NCBI RefSeq assembly: GCF_963924675.1
Contig: NC_089230.1
Span: 682,001-746,000, forward strand
Direction: 5' to 3'
From: Phocoena phocoena
Lineage: Eukaryota > Chordata > Mammalia > Artiodactyla > Phocoenidae
DNA: 64,000 nt
The position numbers and the translations under genes were made by a program. This document shows, in pieces, positions 12,165 to 23,185 of this stretch (position 1 is its first letter; each line of letters begins with the position of its first letter). Under the pieces are notes generated by a model. That model was not told where the DNA came from and searched no databases. It saw only the letters and a list, made by a program, of their open reading frames with translations.

Positions 12165-13310
12165 ATGTTATCTTTTCATGTTCATTTAGTCCAACCTCCT
12201 AATTGCCCTTTTGGTTTCTTCATTGGTTCACGGATTATCTAAAAGTGTGCTATTCTGTTTCCACATATTTGGGGGCCTTCCCAAGATCTTTCTTTTATTG
12301 ATTTCTGATTTAACTCCATCTGGTACATTTTTTGCATGATCGGAATGTATTGAACTTTGATTCACGTTCTGTGTTCACTTGAAAAGAATGTGTTCTGCTG
12401 TTGGTGGTGGAGTCTTCTCTAAATATCAGTTAAGACAAGTGGGCTAACAGTGTTCTCTGAATCTTCTGTATCCAGAATAATTGTCTATGTGTTCCATCGA
12501 CACTGAGAGTGGTACTGAAAACTCTGACTATACTCCTGGGTAAAAGACCCTCCACTAAGGAGCCTCCACTAGGAGGATCTCTTTTCCTTGTGATTCTGTC
12601 AGTTTTTGCTTCATGTATTTTGAAGCTCCTGTATTAGGTTTAGGATAGTTATGTCATTTTGATGATTGGATCCCTTTACTGTTACCGAATGGTGTTCTTT
12701 CCTTATTTGTTTTGAAATATACTTGATATTGATATGGCCACTCCAGCTTTCTTTGGATGAGCGTTAGGCTAGTATATCTTAAAAAATTTTTTTTCTTCGA
12801 CCTGCTTGGGTCTTTCTATTGGAAGTGCATTTCTTACAGGTGGTATTCAGTTTGTCTTACTCTTTTATCCAATCTGATCTCTGGCTTTTAATTGGTATCT
12901 TTAGACCATTTACACCTAATGTGGTTATTGATATGGTTGTGTTTAAGACTCTCACTTTGCCTATTTGTTTTCCATTTGTCCATCTGTTATTCGGTTTTTT
13001 TCTTGCCTTCTTTTGGCTCAATTGGACACTTTTTGTATTTCTATTTTATAACTCTTTTTTTCTGGATTCTAGGCATAACACCTTGTTTTATTAATTTCAC
13101 AGTGTATACTTTAACTTATGCCAGCCCACCTTCAAGTGATATTACCCCACTTTGTCTACAGTAAGAACCTTACAGGTAAGTAGAAGTTCACCTCCATTTC
13201 TCCTCTCCAGGTCTTTAAGCTATGATTATGGGGTATTTTACTTTTCCATATGCTATAAATTCACATTATGTTATTATTAATTTTGTTCAAACGTTATCTC
13301 TTAAACAGAT
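12165..13310 (-). mobile_element. Old L1 ORF2 fragment
   Basis: Antisense L1 ORF2 text, recognised from stretches such as GGTTTCTTCATTGGTTCA, GTGTTCTGCTGTTGG, TGGCCACTCCAGCTTTCTTT and TTGGTATCTTTAGACCATTTACA. The reverse transcriptase frame is broken many times. Divergence suggests an older mammalian L1 (L1M). It is inactive. Confidence 0.85.
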
Positions 13311-13629
13311 TTAAACGATAACAGAAAAATCTTATATATTTGCCATGCAATTCCTCACCAAACCTCTTGAGCCTTGATTTTCTTACCTCTAAAACTGGGT
13401 TGTTGAATGATATGATCTCTGTGGTTCTAGAATAGCTTTCTTCTCCACTAAGAGGATTGCTATAGTGTTGAATTCTGTGTGCAGGTGCACGTGTGGGTGT
13501 GGTATTTTTTGTATCTATGTATATTCTTTATTCCCCATACCTTATATATACATGTATAATTATATACAATATACAGTAAACCAATCTTAATGATTACCGT
13601 ATGTACTGGATAGGTCACTGAGGATTACA

Positions 13630-13725
13630 GGGGTAAGTTGACCAAGGTCTGTTATCCAGTGAGTGACAGAGCCAGTGTCAAGCCCATCTTTGTCTGGATT
13701 CAAACCCATGGGGCATCAACTCTCA
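13630..13725 (-). mobile_element. MIR SINE fragment
   Basis: The text GACCAAGGTCTGTTATCCAG, then GTGAGTGACAGAGCC and GGATTCAAACCCA, follows the order of the reverse strand of MIR, the ancient mammalian tRNA-derived SINE. Short and diverged. Confidence 0.6.
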
Positions 13726-13904
13726 GTTCTGATTTTGCCTCTGATGCCACTTGTGTTTTCCTGTCAAGTTGCTGCCAGCCTCCCGTGCACTGGGCTAAAA
13801 TGGATGTCATTTAGAGTTTCTCTTCTTGGCCACATGCCCAAGCCTAATTTCTTATTTGTAGCCAAAGACAAAATGGTTTGAGTTCAATTGAAACATTTCC
13901 TTTT

Positions 13905-14110
13905 ATTTATTAGATAGGTACTGTGTAATATCACTATTATAAGTGCTTTATTTATTTCATCACCACATCCTAGAGAAGTGGGTACTTAATTATCCTCATC
14001 TTACAGATAGGGAAACGAAGGCATGAGGAGGTTAACATACTCGAGCAATCCTTACTGTTGGCAAGTGGATATGCTGAGATTGGCTTCCCATTGAACTGGC
14101 TTCAGGTCCC
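13905..14110 (-). mobile_element. MIR SINE
   Basis: AGTGCTTTATTTATTTCATC, TTATCCTCATCTTACAGATA and GGGAAACGAAGGCATGAGGA are in the order of the reverse complement of MIR. Age is high, as expected of MIR, which is shared by all mammals. Non-coding. Confidence 0.8.
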
Positions 14111-14666
14111 ACCTTCTGAAGCACTGTGCCCGCCTGCACACCCAATGAGCTGTGTAAGAACCGGAGAGGGAAATCCTAAGTGCCCCCAGTAAGGACCGGA
14201 AGGCTCCTAGGACAAAAGAGGCTTGAAAGGCAAAGGATTTTAAGAGGCAGGAACAAGGGTGGAGACCACCTCTTACTCACGGAGACACGGGCACCAGCAG
14301 TATGTTCTCCATCTTAGATCATCTGACTAGAGATGAATTCTAAATCAAGATTTCAAAAAAGTTGCTTGTTTCCATTCTATGAGAGGCAATATATATTCTA
14401 TTAATGTGGCATTAATGCTTTTTTTAGCCATCAAGTGCTTTCAGACATGTGTTTTCATATACAGTGTTCTAGTTCTGGAGAGTATTTTATTCCCAGACAC
14501 TTCCTGACTTTCCCATCATGCCCACATCATAAAAGTTAATTTCACTTCTAAAGAATCTACAGTATCTCCCTTTTGGAAAATGTTCTGCAGATTCTAGCAA
14601 AGTCAACAGCCAAACCATAAATTTAAATGTAGTATAGACTTGAGGAGCAGGAAGCCTGCTACTGTC
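14111..14666. other. Unassigned, no gene seen
   Basis: No open frame of note and no repeat recognised. AT-rich toward the right edge, where the next SINE inserted. Confidence 0.4.
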
Positions 14667-14681
14667 GCATTGCTTATTTTA

Positions 14682-15155
14682 TTTATTTAATTTTTAAAAA
14701 ATTTATTGTTAATTTATTTACTTTATTCCTCTTTGGCCGCATCAGATCTTTGTTGCGGCACGCGGGGTCTTCACTGAAGCATGTGGGATCTTTTACTGTG
14801 GTGCACCGGCTCCTTCTTGCGGCACGCAGGCTTCTCTCTAGTTGTGGCGTGTGGGTTTTCTCTTCTCTAGTTGTGGTGCGCGGGCTCCAGGGTGCGTGGG
14901 CTCTGTAGTTGCGGTGCATGGGTTCAAGAGCTCGTGCGTGGGCTCTGTAGTTGCGGTGCATGGGTTCAAGAGCTCGTGGGCTTTGTACTTTGTGGCACAC
15001 AGGCTCTAGCTGAGACATGCGAGCTCACTAGTTGTGGAGCGTGGGCTTAGTTGCCCCACAGCATGTGGAATCTTGGTTCCCTGACCAGGGATCGAACCCA
15101 CGTCCCCTGCATTGGAAGGCGGATTCTTTACCACTGGACCACTAGGGAAGTCCCT
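14682..15155 (-). mobile_element. CHR-type SINE, long form with internal duplication
   Basis: The longest SINE here, about 474 bp. It closes with CCACTAGGGAAGTCCCT on the plus strand. The target duplication GCATTGCTTATTTTA (14667-14681) recurs as GCATTGTTTATTTTA (15156-15170). The body contains a 42 bp tandem duplication (14892-14933 and 14934-14975), which explains its extra length. Confidence 0.93.
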
Positions 15156-15170
15156 GCATTGTTTATTTTA

Positions 15171-16636
15171 ATATTCAAGCAATTTTCTATGATGGCCAAA
15201 AAAATGTACCACAAATTGATCTTTCACTGTAATGTAGGCATAATCTGTCAGGATGATTATTTAAGATGAAACAAATAAGGTATTGACTTCACGATTTCTG
15301 GTTGCTGATGGAATTTCTGCAACAGAAGAGGAAGGAAACTCAACGCTAAAACTAGTAGGGAATTATTGTTTGTGCTGGAAACCACCCGAGTCGACGAGGC
15401 TGTAACAGCCACATGGACAGGGTGTCGTGTTGCACAGCACGAGACAGAGGATTTTCAGCTTGAACCGTTAGTAGCAGAATTTATTCCAGGACTCAAATGT
15501 GAACGACTTACCTCTCGCCAACAGTAGTCAACTGAAGTCTGTTTTTTGCTATAGATTTATGGCTCATGTGTTCTGGAGAAGTACTGGATCTATTTTAGCT
15601 GAGCAACAAGTACTCGGGTTGGAAAATCATGGTATATAAGATGTACTTGCATAAAAATCTCCTAGAGTGTTTCTAAAAAAAGTAGGGATATTTGTGTCCT
15701 ATCCCAGATGTGCTATTTCCATAGATCCATGCAAGAGGCTGGACATTTGAATTTTTCTCCAGACATCAGCATTTTGTTGCAGCTGGGCATCAGATCCTAC
15801 TCTGAGAGCTTCCTTATTAAGTTGCCTAGATGGTGGTGCAAGGCTGTCCACCAGATGCATTGTCTTCCTGATTGACCGCCAGTACTCAGCTGTCCAAACT
15901 CTGGGTTTCAACCCCTGACTTATACCCATTTTTCTAGGAAGACCCACATCCATCATTCGATAGCAAGAATCCACATGGATCTGAGCCCAGGGCTGTTCTT
16001 GAGCTCAGTGGTCTGGGTTTGCCAGGCTCCGTCTCCAGCCTGGCCAATGACAACATGGGCGTAATTACCTGCATGAAATCCGTGGTGCCCGAGGCCAGTA
16101 GGTTACACATGGGACTGACCTGTTAAAATAACAAAGAGAAAGTTCTAAATTCAGGTATGATCCAAATCACTAATTAATATACTTTAAATGCAGATTACTT
16201 CAATGAGGAAAGCATTTTATATCCAGAAGCCATCATTAGTTTGTAGGAAATGGAAAAGTCAAGGGGAACGTTGGATTTAGATCAATTTCTGATGAAACGC
16301 AGGTCACACTTGCTTGTTTGAACCCAGAAAATATTAAATCACGTGGGGAAATACGATGACATTATTTACTCAATACTCACGGTTTTTAGAAATCATAAAA
16401 TACTATAAATTTGAAAGGGTTTTATAGACATTAAAGTTTCTGTGAACACTGAAAAATATGCCTGTGCATTTTTACACTATAGTCAATGTATTTTTTAAGT
16501 CTAAAGTATTGTACAGTGTAGAAAATTACAATGAAGTCAGTCATTTTTGCTTCTAACCCTCCTTTCTGACCATTTTTTTACGTATGTGGAGGGGAAAGCA
16601 AGATGTTTTTCTACATTTTGATATTTTTAATCAAAA
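15171..16636. other. Unassigned, no gene seen
   Basis: Mixed sequence. A minus-strand 91-codon frame at 15699-15974 has a somewhat conserved look, but I recognise no family and no splice context. It may be part of an old LTR or DNA repeat that I cannot name. Confidence 0.4.
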
Positions 16637-16648
16637 TGAAATAAATAC

Positions 16649-17057
16649 CGTATGCTAACACATATATATGGAATTTAAGGAAAAAAAATATCATGAAGAA
16701 CCTAGGGGTAAGACAGGAATAAAGACACAGACCTACTAGAGAATGGACTTGAGGGTATGGGGAGGGGGAAGGGTAAGCTGTGACAAAGCCAGAGAGAGGC
16801 ATGGACATATATACACTACCAAACGTAAAATAGAGAGCTAGTGGGAAGCAGCCGCATAGCACAGGGAGATCAGCTCGGTGCTTTGTGACCGCCTGGAGGG
16901 GTGGGGTAGGGAGGGTGGGAGGGAGGGAGACGCAAGAGGGAAGAGATATGGGGACATATGTATATGTATAACTGATTCGCTTTGTTATAAAGCAGAAACT
17001 AACACACCATTGTAAAGCAATTACACTCCAATAAAGATGTAAAAAAAAAAAAAAAAG
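16649..17057 (+). mobile_element. 5'-truncated L1, 3' UTR with poly-A
   Basis: The sense-strand 3' end of a young L1: text from CGTATGCTAACAC through CATAGCACAGGGAGATCAGC to ACACTCCAATAAAGATG and a 16-base A-run. The same segment occurs in reverse at about 28200-28600 inside the larger L1. It is flanked by a short imperfect duplication, GAAATAAATAC (16638-16648) and GAAAGAAATAC (17057-17067). It is only about 410 bp, a typical severely truncated insertion. Confidence 0.93.
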
Positions 17058-17067
17058 AAAGAAATAC

Positions 17068-17539
17068 TTTAAAAATAAGAGATAAAAAGGAAAGATTGAA
17101 GGTAAAAGAGGACGAAGTTTTGAACGTTTATCCACAGTAGTGTTAAAATAAGCGTGTGTGGTGAATCACGCAGGATGACGCCTCTCTTTCTGTAAGAGGT
17201 GTGATTATCCCCCAGAGCTTGGGGCACAGCTCATTGGGGTGCGGGCAGATCCACACACCTGTGTGATGCTCGCCTTCCAGATACACAACACCCTGCACCC
17301 CAGGATCTTCCACACCCTTCCCACCCACCCTCCTGTCCACACTGCGGGGTGAAAAGTGTTCAAACATCATCTCAGAGGCTGGTTTGTCTTCTTGGATCTT
17401 CACGCGGATGGAGACCTCGGCTCTGCTCAGCGATTTTGAGATGTGTGCAGGTTGACACCTGCGCCGTGGTTCCTGACTTCATGGGGTGGAGAAGGGTTCC
17501 AGTGCACGCATGCAGCAGGGGCTAACGGTTTCTCAGTTG
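17068..17539. other. Unassigned, no gene seen
   Basis: A minus-strand 86-codon frame at 17143-17403 has no recognised motif. No repeat name can be given. Confidence 0.4.
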
Positions 17540-18140
17540 GGGAACTTCTGATGCTTCCAGTTTCTGGTGATTGTAAATACGATTATGAAAATTCTTATAA
17601 CAAATCCTTGTGTGGCATGTAGTGTGTAACCTCGGGTGATGGGGTGTGCAGGCTTCAATTTAAAGTAACTGCCGTTAGCTTCCCAAGTGGCCACGCGTTT
17701 ACAGCCCCACCAGCACTGCAGCAGGGCCCCAGGAGTTCCCCATTCTCAGCTGCATTTGGCTTTGTTAGTGTTTTTTAATTTTAGCTATTACGGTATTTTT
17801 ATTGTGGTTTTAATTCGCATTTTAAAAATAATGAGTGGTACTGAGCACTTTATTATATGTTTATAGGCCTATTATTATTATTATTGATGAGTTGTAGAAT
17901 TTTAAAAAAGTGTATTCTGGGTACCATCACATGTCAGATGTACGTATAGTGACTATTTCCCCCTAATCTCTTGGTTGTCTATTTATAATGTATCCTCTGA
18001 TGAAAATAAGTTTTACATTTCTATGAATTCCAACTTCTAGTTTATGCTTAGTGTTTTCTGTGGCCTAAGACAGCTTTGCCAGCCCAAAGGCAGTGAAGAT
18101 ATTCACGTTTTCTTCTAGAAGATTTACAGTTTTTACTTAT
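17540..18140 (-). mobile_element. Old L1 fragment
   Basis: Antisense L1 3' region: TTTACAGCCCCACCAGCACT, ATTTGCATT-like text at 17815, CTCTTGGTTGTCTATTTATA, and onward into sequence resembling the ORF2 end. Heavily mutated. Confidence 0.65.
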
Positions 18141-18880
18141 ACTCAGGTCTGCGACCCACTGAGTTAGCTTCCATTGCTGCCCGGCAGTGCTGGCAAAAAC
18201 AGCACGCGTTTATTATCTCGCACTTTCTGTGCTCCAGCAGTCTGGGCACGGCCAGCTGGTTCTCCCCCCAGGGTCTCTCAGGGCCGGGGCCGTGTTTTCA
18301 TCTGAGGCTTCAGGCCCCCTCGGGTCGTTGGAAGGTTTTAGACCTTTGTAGTCGAAGGACCGATAGCCCCAACCTCTGGCAGCTACAGTCCAGTCGGAAG
18401 CTGCCCTCAGCTCCTAGAGCCCTGCAGTGCCCCCGGCAAGGCCACCTGCTTTCTCAGTCAGCAAGGAGAGACTCCAGCATGAAGCTATGTCCCATCCCAT
18501 CTGTTCTGTTGTGCAGGCTGGGAGCAAGGCTCAGGCCACCTACTCTCAAGGGGGGAGGCGTGTCCCCAGGTGAGAGCACTGGGAAGCCGTGTCGCCTTCA
18601 CACCGTCTTGGATGAGCTTGCGGGCGTGGGGAAGCTGGGAGAGCAGAGTCGCTCTGTCCAGGACGAGGATCCTTTGATCCAGCAGACAGTCCTTAAGAAT
18701 GTTTTCATCTTCCGTTGGATTTCGTTAGTGTCTTTGTTGAATATCGATTGACTCTCTAAGTGTGCGTAAAATAGCTTGCTTAATACCTAATCTTTTTATA
18801 ATTTGGGAAGATATTTAAGTTTATTAACTTGGTTTTACTCGCAATGGTATGGTTGTTGTTGTAATTGTCTAGCAGAGAAA
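18141..18880. other. Unassigned, possible ancient repeat at left
   Basis: Around 18150-18480 the text (TTCCATTGCTGCC, then TTTATTATCTCGCA and CTGGTTCTC) resembles a widespread old mammalian repeat whose name I cannot fix. The right half is unassigned. Confidence 0.35.
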
Positions 18881-18884
18881 ATTG

Positions 18885-20060
18885 CTGCCTCTTCTAATCA
18901 TGGCTCTACGTATTTTTGCCATAAGCGTCTTTGCTCTTAGCCTTTTTGCTGCAAACATTTTCGCTGCATAACTGACTGGCTGTAAGGCAATTTTGCCATA
19001 AAAGATAAAATAACCAAAAATTAAAAGGTACATTTAAAAGTACATAATAAATGAATAGCAAAATTAAAAAGACTTTGTTGTGAAATACAAAGCATTTGAA
19101 TAATATAAAATGTGTGTAGATTCATGGCGATCCTGTGCTAATAACCGATCTTATTTTGTGGGTTGTACCCAAGCACCTGCAGGTCTTTCCTTCATAGTAT
19201 TTTATACTTTTTTTTGTTTGATTCATCTTCTCATTCAGCATTGCACTTTTTCTTTTTTTGCTAATATTTTTTTCTTCATTAAGAGAGGTATCAGCTTCCA
19301 AATACTGGGATGGTGTTTGTAACTGAGCTCTGCATCATGTCCTGAGGGCCTCTACCCTGCTGTGTCCTCTGGGTACACTGTCACCTGTGCCATGTCCGTG
19401 TGACAGCTCTGCACCTTCAAATCACCAAAGAATCTGCAAACTGATGTGCTAATCATTTTCTGGTAGAGTATGCAGTATGGCTTTACACTGTCTCATTTCA
19501 CTCTTCCAGTAAGTTTTTTTTTTTTTTTTTTTTTTTTTTGCAGTACACGGGCCTCTCATTGTTGTGGCCTCTCCCGTTGCCAAGCACAGGCTCCAGACAC
19601 GCAGGCTCAATGGCCATGGCTCATGGGCCCAGCCGCTCTGCGGCATGTGGGATCTTCCCGGACTGGGACACAAACCCGCGTCCCCTGTATCGGCAGGTGG
19701 ACTCTCAACCACTGCGCCACCAGGGAAGCCCTTCCAGTAAGTTTTATCCCCGTATTTTCTATCAAGTTGATATACATGATGGTAATCACCCACTGTTTTA
19801 AGGCCGCCACGTACACTTGTCACTGTGTAGACCGTGAGGGCTTCGACTTAAGTCATATGAGAATGGGAACACTGCGTCGATGGAGAAACGAAACCAAACC
19901 ATCAAACAAACTGTCAGCCAGCTCTTTAATCTTTCACTGCAGAATTGCCTTGTGGCCCGTTAGTCACGTGGTGAAGCCTCTGTGGCCAAGGTGCTTATGG
20001 GGAAAATTCTGGATGCGCCTAATAACACTTCTAAAATGTTTTACCGCCTTGTGATTCCAT
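18885..20060 (-). mobile_element. MULE-type DNA transposon remnant with FLYWCH domain
   Basis: On the minus strand, a frame running from 19823 toward 19449 reads DYHHVYQLDRKYGDKTYWK before the SINE and SEMRQCKAILHT after it. Joined across the insertion, this is the pattern of a FLYWCH zinc finger: an aromatic Y-x-Y, a charged stretch, KTYW, then a Cys position (here Ser) and a retained Cys. FLYWCH fingers occur at the N-terminus of Mutator-like transposases. The 3' side (18900-19000, plus strand GCTGCAAACATTTTCGCTGC) looks like the low-complexity end of such an element. Many stops make it inactive. A Ricksha-like assignment is from memory and uncertain. Confidence 0.6.
19518..19730 (-). mobile_element. 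CHR-type SINE, short form, inside the MULE remnant
   Basis: A 213 bp minus-strand SINE with a ~24-base T-run (its tail) and the head complement CACCAGGGAAGCCC. It is flanked by a perfect 15 bp duplication, CTTCCAGTAAGTTTT (19503-19517 and 19731-19745). Insert plus duplication is 228 bp, a multiple of three, and the SINE has no stop in this frame. The disrupted FLYWCH frame therefore stays open through it, with KTYWK appearing on both sides. Confidence 0.96.
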
Positions 20061-22500
20061 TAAAAAACAGCGCTCAATGTCATTCTGGAAAATAACTCAG
20101 TATAATATTGTAATTGACCTCACGGTAATTACATGTAATGTGACCTCACGCAATGTGATCTCATGGTCACAGTTTCGCTTAATTACTGTATAATTTTCCC
20201 TCTAGGGTTTTAGTGAAAAAACGTAAATGAAAATTTAAGTCCTCCAGGATTTCATCCAAACTCCCTGGCTTGGTCAACAGGGTCTTAGCCAGCCGACTGC
20301 CCAGCTTTGTCACCCCACACTGTGTACTGCAGGTCCCGTGCTGGCCCGGGGACCACTCCTGTCCTCGTCCTGCCCCTCAGGGCAGATGCCCGCCCACCCC
20401 GGAGGCCTCCTCTAAATGCTGTCTTCTGTGACATTTCCCCTGAAATAATGTCGGCTTCCTGTCTTGGCACTTCAATAACAGGTTTTAGATACGGATGTAA
20501 AGAGCGCATAGGGTGTTCCATTCTTAAAGTATCAATTTATGTGTCGCCTTCTCCACTAGAATTTGAGTTCCTCGGGAGGATGGGTTTTCATCTTCATTTT
20601 TATCTTTATTCCTGAGACTCAGGCCCATCACCAGCAGAGCAGCGGCTCACTGACTCTGGAAGAAGTGCATTGGCCGTGTGTTATGTGTTCCGATAGCATC
20701 TTTACTTCTGACAACTTTGCTCACTTCCATATTGTCTCGGAAGTACGCTGCTTTTCCTCTGCAGGTATTTCCCTCAGGTGGAGGCAACAATGCGTGTCTA
20801 CAACGCAGAAGTCCAGGAAACTAAGCTATGCAGCCGTTCTACTTTGAAAGCATTTAAAGTGGTGAATTAGGTGTTAGAAACAGAGTGAGTTTTATGTGTA
20901 AAACGTAGGCTGTAATGTAACCAGAGGGTCTCTCACTGTACCAGCGTGGAAAGGGCAGCCGCGTCCACCGCTGACTAAATCGGAGGCTGGTGGCACCGCA
21001 GCCCTGGGAGTGAGATGCTAGGGTCTGGATGGAAAAGGGGCTGCACAAGGGACATCTATTTTGTGGCTTTAAAAGTTTGAGATCTGGGATCCTAAGATGT
21101 TTATTTTTTTCTAAGGATTCACTGCTTCAGCATTTTTATTTGGGTACACCCGTGCTATTTCAGTATTTAAAACTGCATTTTCCCAGTAATGACATATAAA
21201 AATATGAGGGTCATAAAGCAGGGCCACTCATCATGGCGCATCAGTGATTTTCTGCAAACAGCCGCGGGGCACGTGCAGCTCTTCTTCACATCGTCTTGAT
21301 CAGAGGAACTTCCGGCGTTAATTGCACTCCCCGCCCCCCTTCCTGCACAGGCCCATCAAGTTTCCGTCAGGAGGCTGTGTACATCTGTGCCCGTCTGCCA
21401 AGCCACTAAGTTCTTCCAGATCCTGAGGCTGAGGGAGCCTGTGGGCCGGGCTGTGTAAACCAGCCCACAGTTCTAGGCTTAGAAACGCGGGTCAGTATCA
21501 AATTTCCACGATTGCCTCAACTGGGAGGGAAAGTCCCGTGCGGTTCTTACTTTGCTGGTTCAGATAATTATGACTTGTCAGTCTTTTTGCTCACGTTAGA
21601 TTTTAACAGAACTGGAACACCGCTCTGTAGAGCTGACAGTGACTGAGAGATTATAAAGAACCATCTCTTCATTTTCCATTTTTGATAGCCACCCCACCCC
21701 GCATTTAGAAGAGTCAGGGCCATAGAGCTAAGGTGTGGCAAAGCACAGCAGGAAATCCAGGCTGTGGCCCTCCCTCCCCTCACCCCCTTCCGTACCCCAA
21801 CTCAGCCCTGACACGTTAGCAGACACCCTGTGGCTTGTGCTCCACGTTCATGGAAATAGCTTTCATTTTTCTTTTCACTTTTCTAGGACCTTGAGAAATC
21901 ATACTTATTCTTCCATAGCAAGATATCATGTTCACATAAAATAAATATCTTTTTAACCTTCAGAGTCATCCTAGAAAGGTGTCATCATTTCTTATAGAAA
22001 AATAAACAATTACAGCGAGGTTGACATGGACCCAGGGTCACACAGTGGCTGGGAGACAGTTTTGAAGCAGAAATCCCATATCCAAAACCAGAGACTTCCC
22101 ACGATAGCATAGCTGATCTGCTTTTTTCTGCCTTTCCATCTTATTGCATTTATCCTTCTGTGACCATTCATTCCTGATGTTTTCGGATAATAGCATTTCG
22201 TTAAAACAGCAAGTGCTAGATTGACTGTAAGCTTCATGACTACCGCTGAAGGTGCGGGGCTGCCTCTGACTCTTCCCCAGCTGTACTGAGGTGTAATTGA
22301 CACATAGCACTGTGCAGGCTTAGCGCGCCGACGTGACGTATGTTCCAAAGTGCTTACTGCTGTCGTATGAGCTAATGCCTGCATCATGTCACATATTTAC
22401 CATCTTTGTAAGGTGAGAATGTTTAAGGTCTACGATGAATTCCTAATTTCTATTCTCAGGTACATTATAAAGATTCAAGAAAACTTTGGCAGAGACTATT
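20061..22500. other. Unassigned, with one possible MIR
   Basis: No gene recognised. The longest frame is the 125-codon minus-strand one at 22010-22387; others are about 100 codons or less. 21995-22085 resembles an antisense MIR and is listed separately. Composition is ordinary. Confidence 0.4.
21995..22085 (-). mobile_element. Possible MIR fragment
   Basis: The order AACAATTACAGCGAGGTTGA, then CCCAGGGTCACACAGTGGCT, resembles the reverse of the MIR core and box region. Short and diverged. Confidence 0.5.
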
Positions 22501-22579
22501 GTAATATTGTTCTTTCTAAAAAAAAAGGCACCAGCACTTCCTTCTGACATTTGTACGATAAAGGGAAGAAGGGCTTAGT

Positions 22580-22895
22580 CTGCAGGGGGACAGAGCATGG
22601 AGGCGGGAAGGGGCGAGGCTGGAGGCCCTCGGGACGGGTGTTGACTGGGCCGCCTGCCGCAGGCCAGGAGCTGAGCCCGTGGAGCCGGCCCAACGGAGAA
22701 CGGCCGACCTGCGCACGCAGCGCAGCTGCGTCTGGACGCGGCCGTGGGCAGTTGTCACGTGGACTCCACTCGCCTCCCGGTCCGGGTCACAAGCCCCGCC
22801 GACTCCACCCAAGGGACACACGGAGCGCCTCAAGCACCTGGGCGTCGGCTCCCTGGAGCCCAGGCTCCCGCGGATGACCCGAGGCCTCAGGGAAG
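22580..22895. promoter_or_regulatory. CpG-rich block, island-like
   Basis: About 315 bp of GC-rich sequence with roughly thirty CpG dinucleotides counted by eye, for example in GCGCACGCAGCGCAGCTGCG and GGACGCGGCCGTGG. The surrounding DNA has far fewer. Germline methylation removes CpG from most mammalian sequence, so this retention suggests an unmethylated region such as a promoter, enhancer or 5' exon, or a recently inserted piece. Frames of 85-108 codons cross it on both strands without recognisable domains, so no gene is called. Confidence 0.4.
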
Positions 22896-23084
22896 GGGGC
22901 CATTTTAGCCTTACTGGAGAGACAGCGGTCTTTTAAAATAGTTAAAAACTCCCAATACGCAGAGAAATGCAGATTAATTATTTTTACATACGTGGTGATA
23001 AAAATTCAACCAACAATGTTTAGACGTAAGTAGTAGAGAAAGTGACGTGTGACTATAACGTCAGTGAGGTTCCAGGGCAGCCGT

Positions 23085-23185
23085 TTATTCACCAGAGTGG
23101 GTCACCCTGTGTGACCTTGAGGGAGTCACATGACCTCTTTTATTGCTAGTTTCCTCAACAGCACACTGTGGAAGTGTTTATTCTA
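23085..23185 (+). mobile_element. Possible MIR fragment
   Basis: CCTGTGTGACCTTGAGGGAG followed by TCACATGACCTC and AGTTTCCTCAACAG follows the MIR plus-strand order. Confidence 0.55.
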
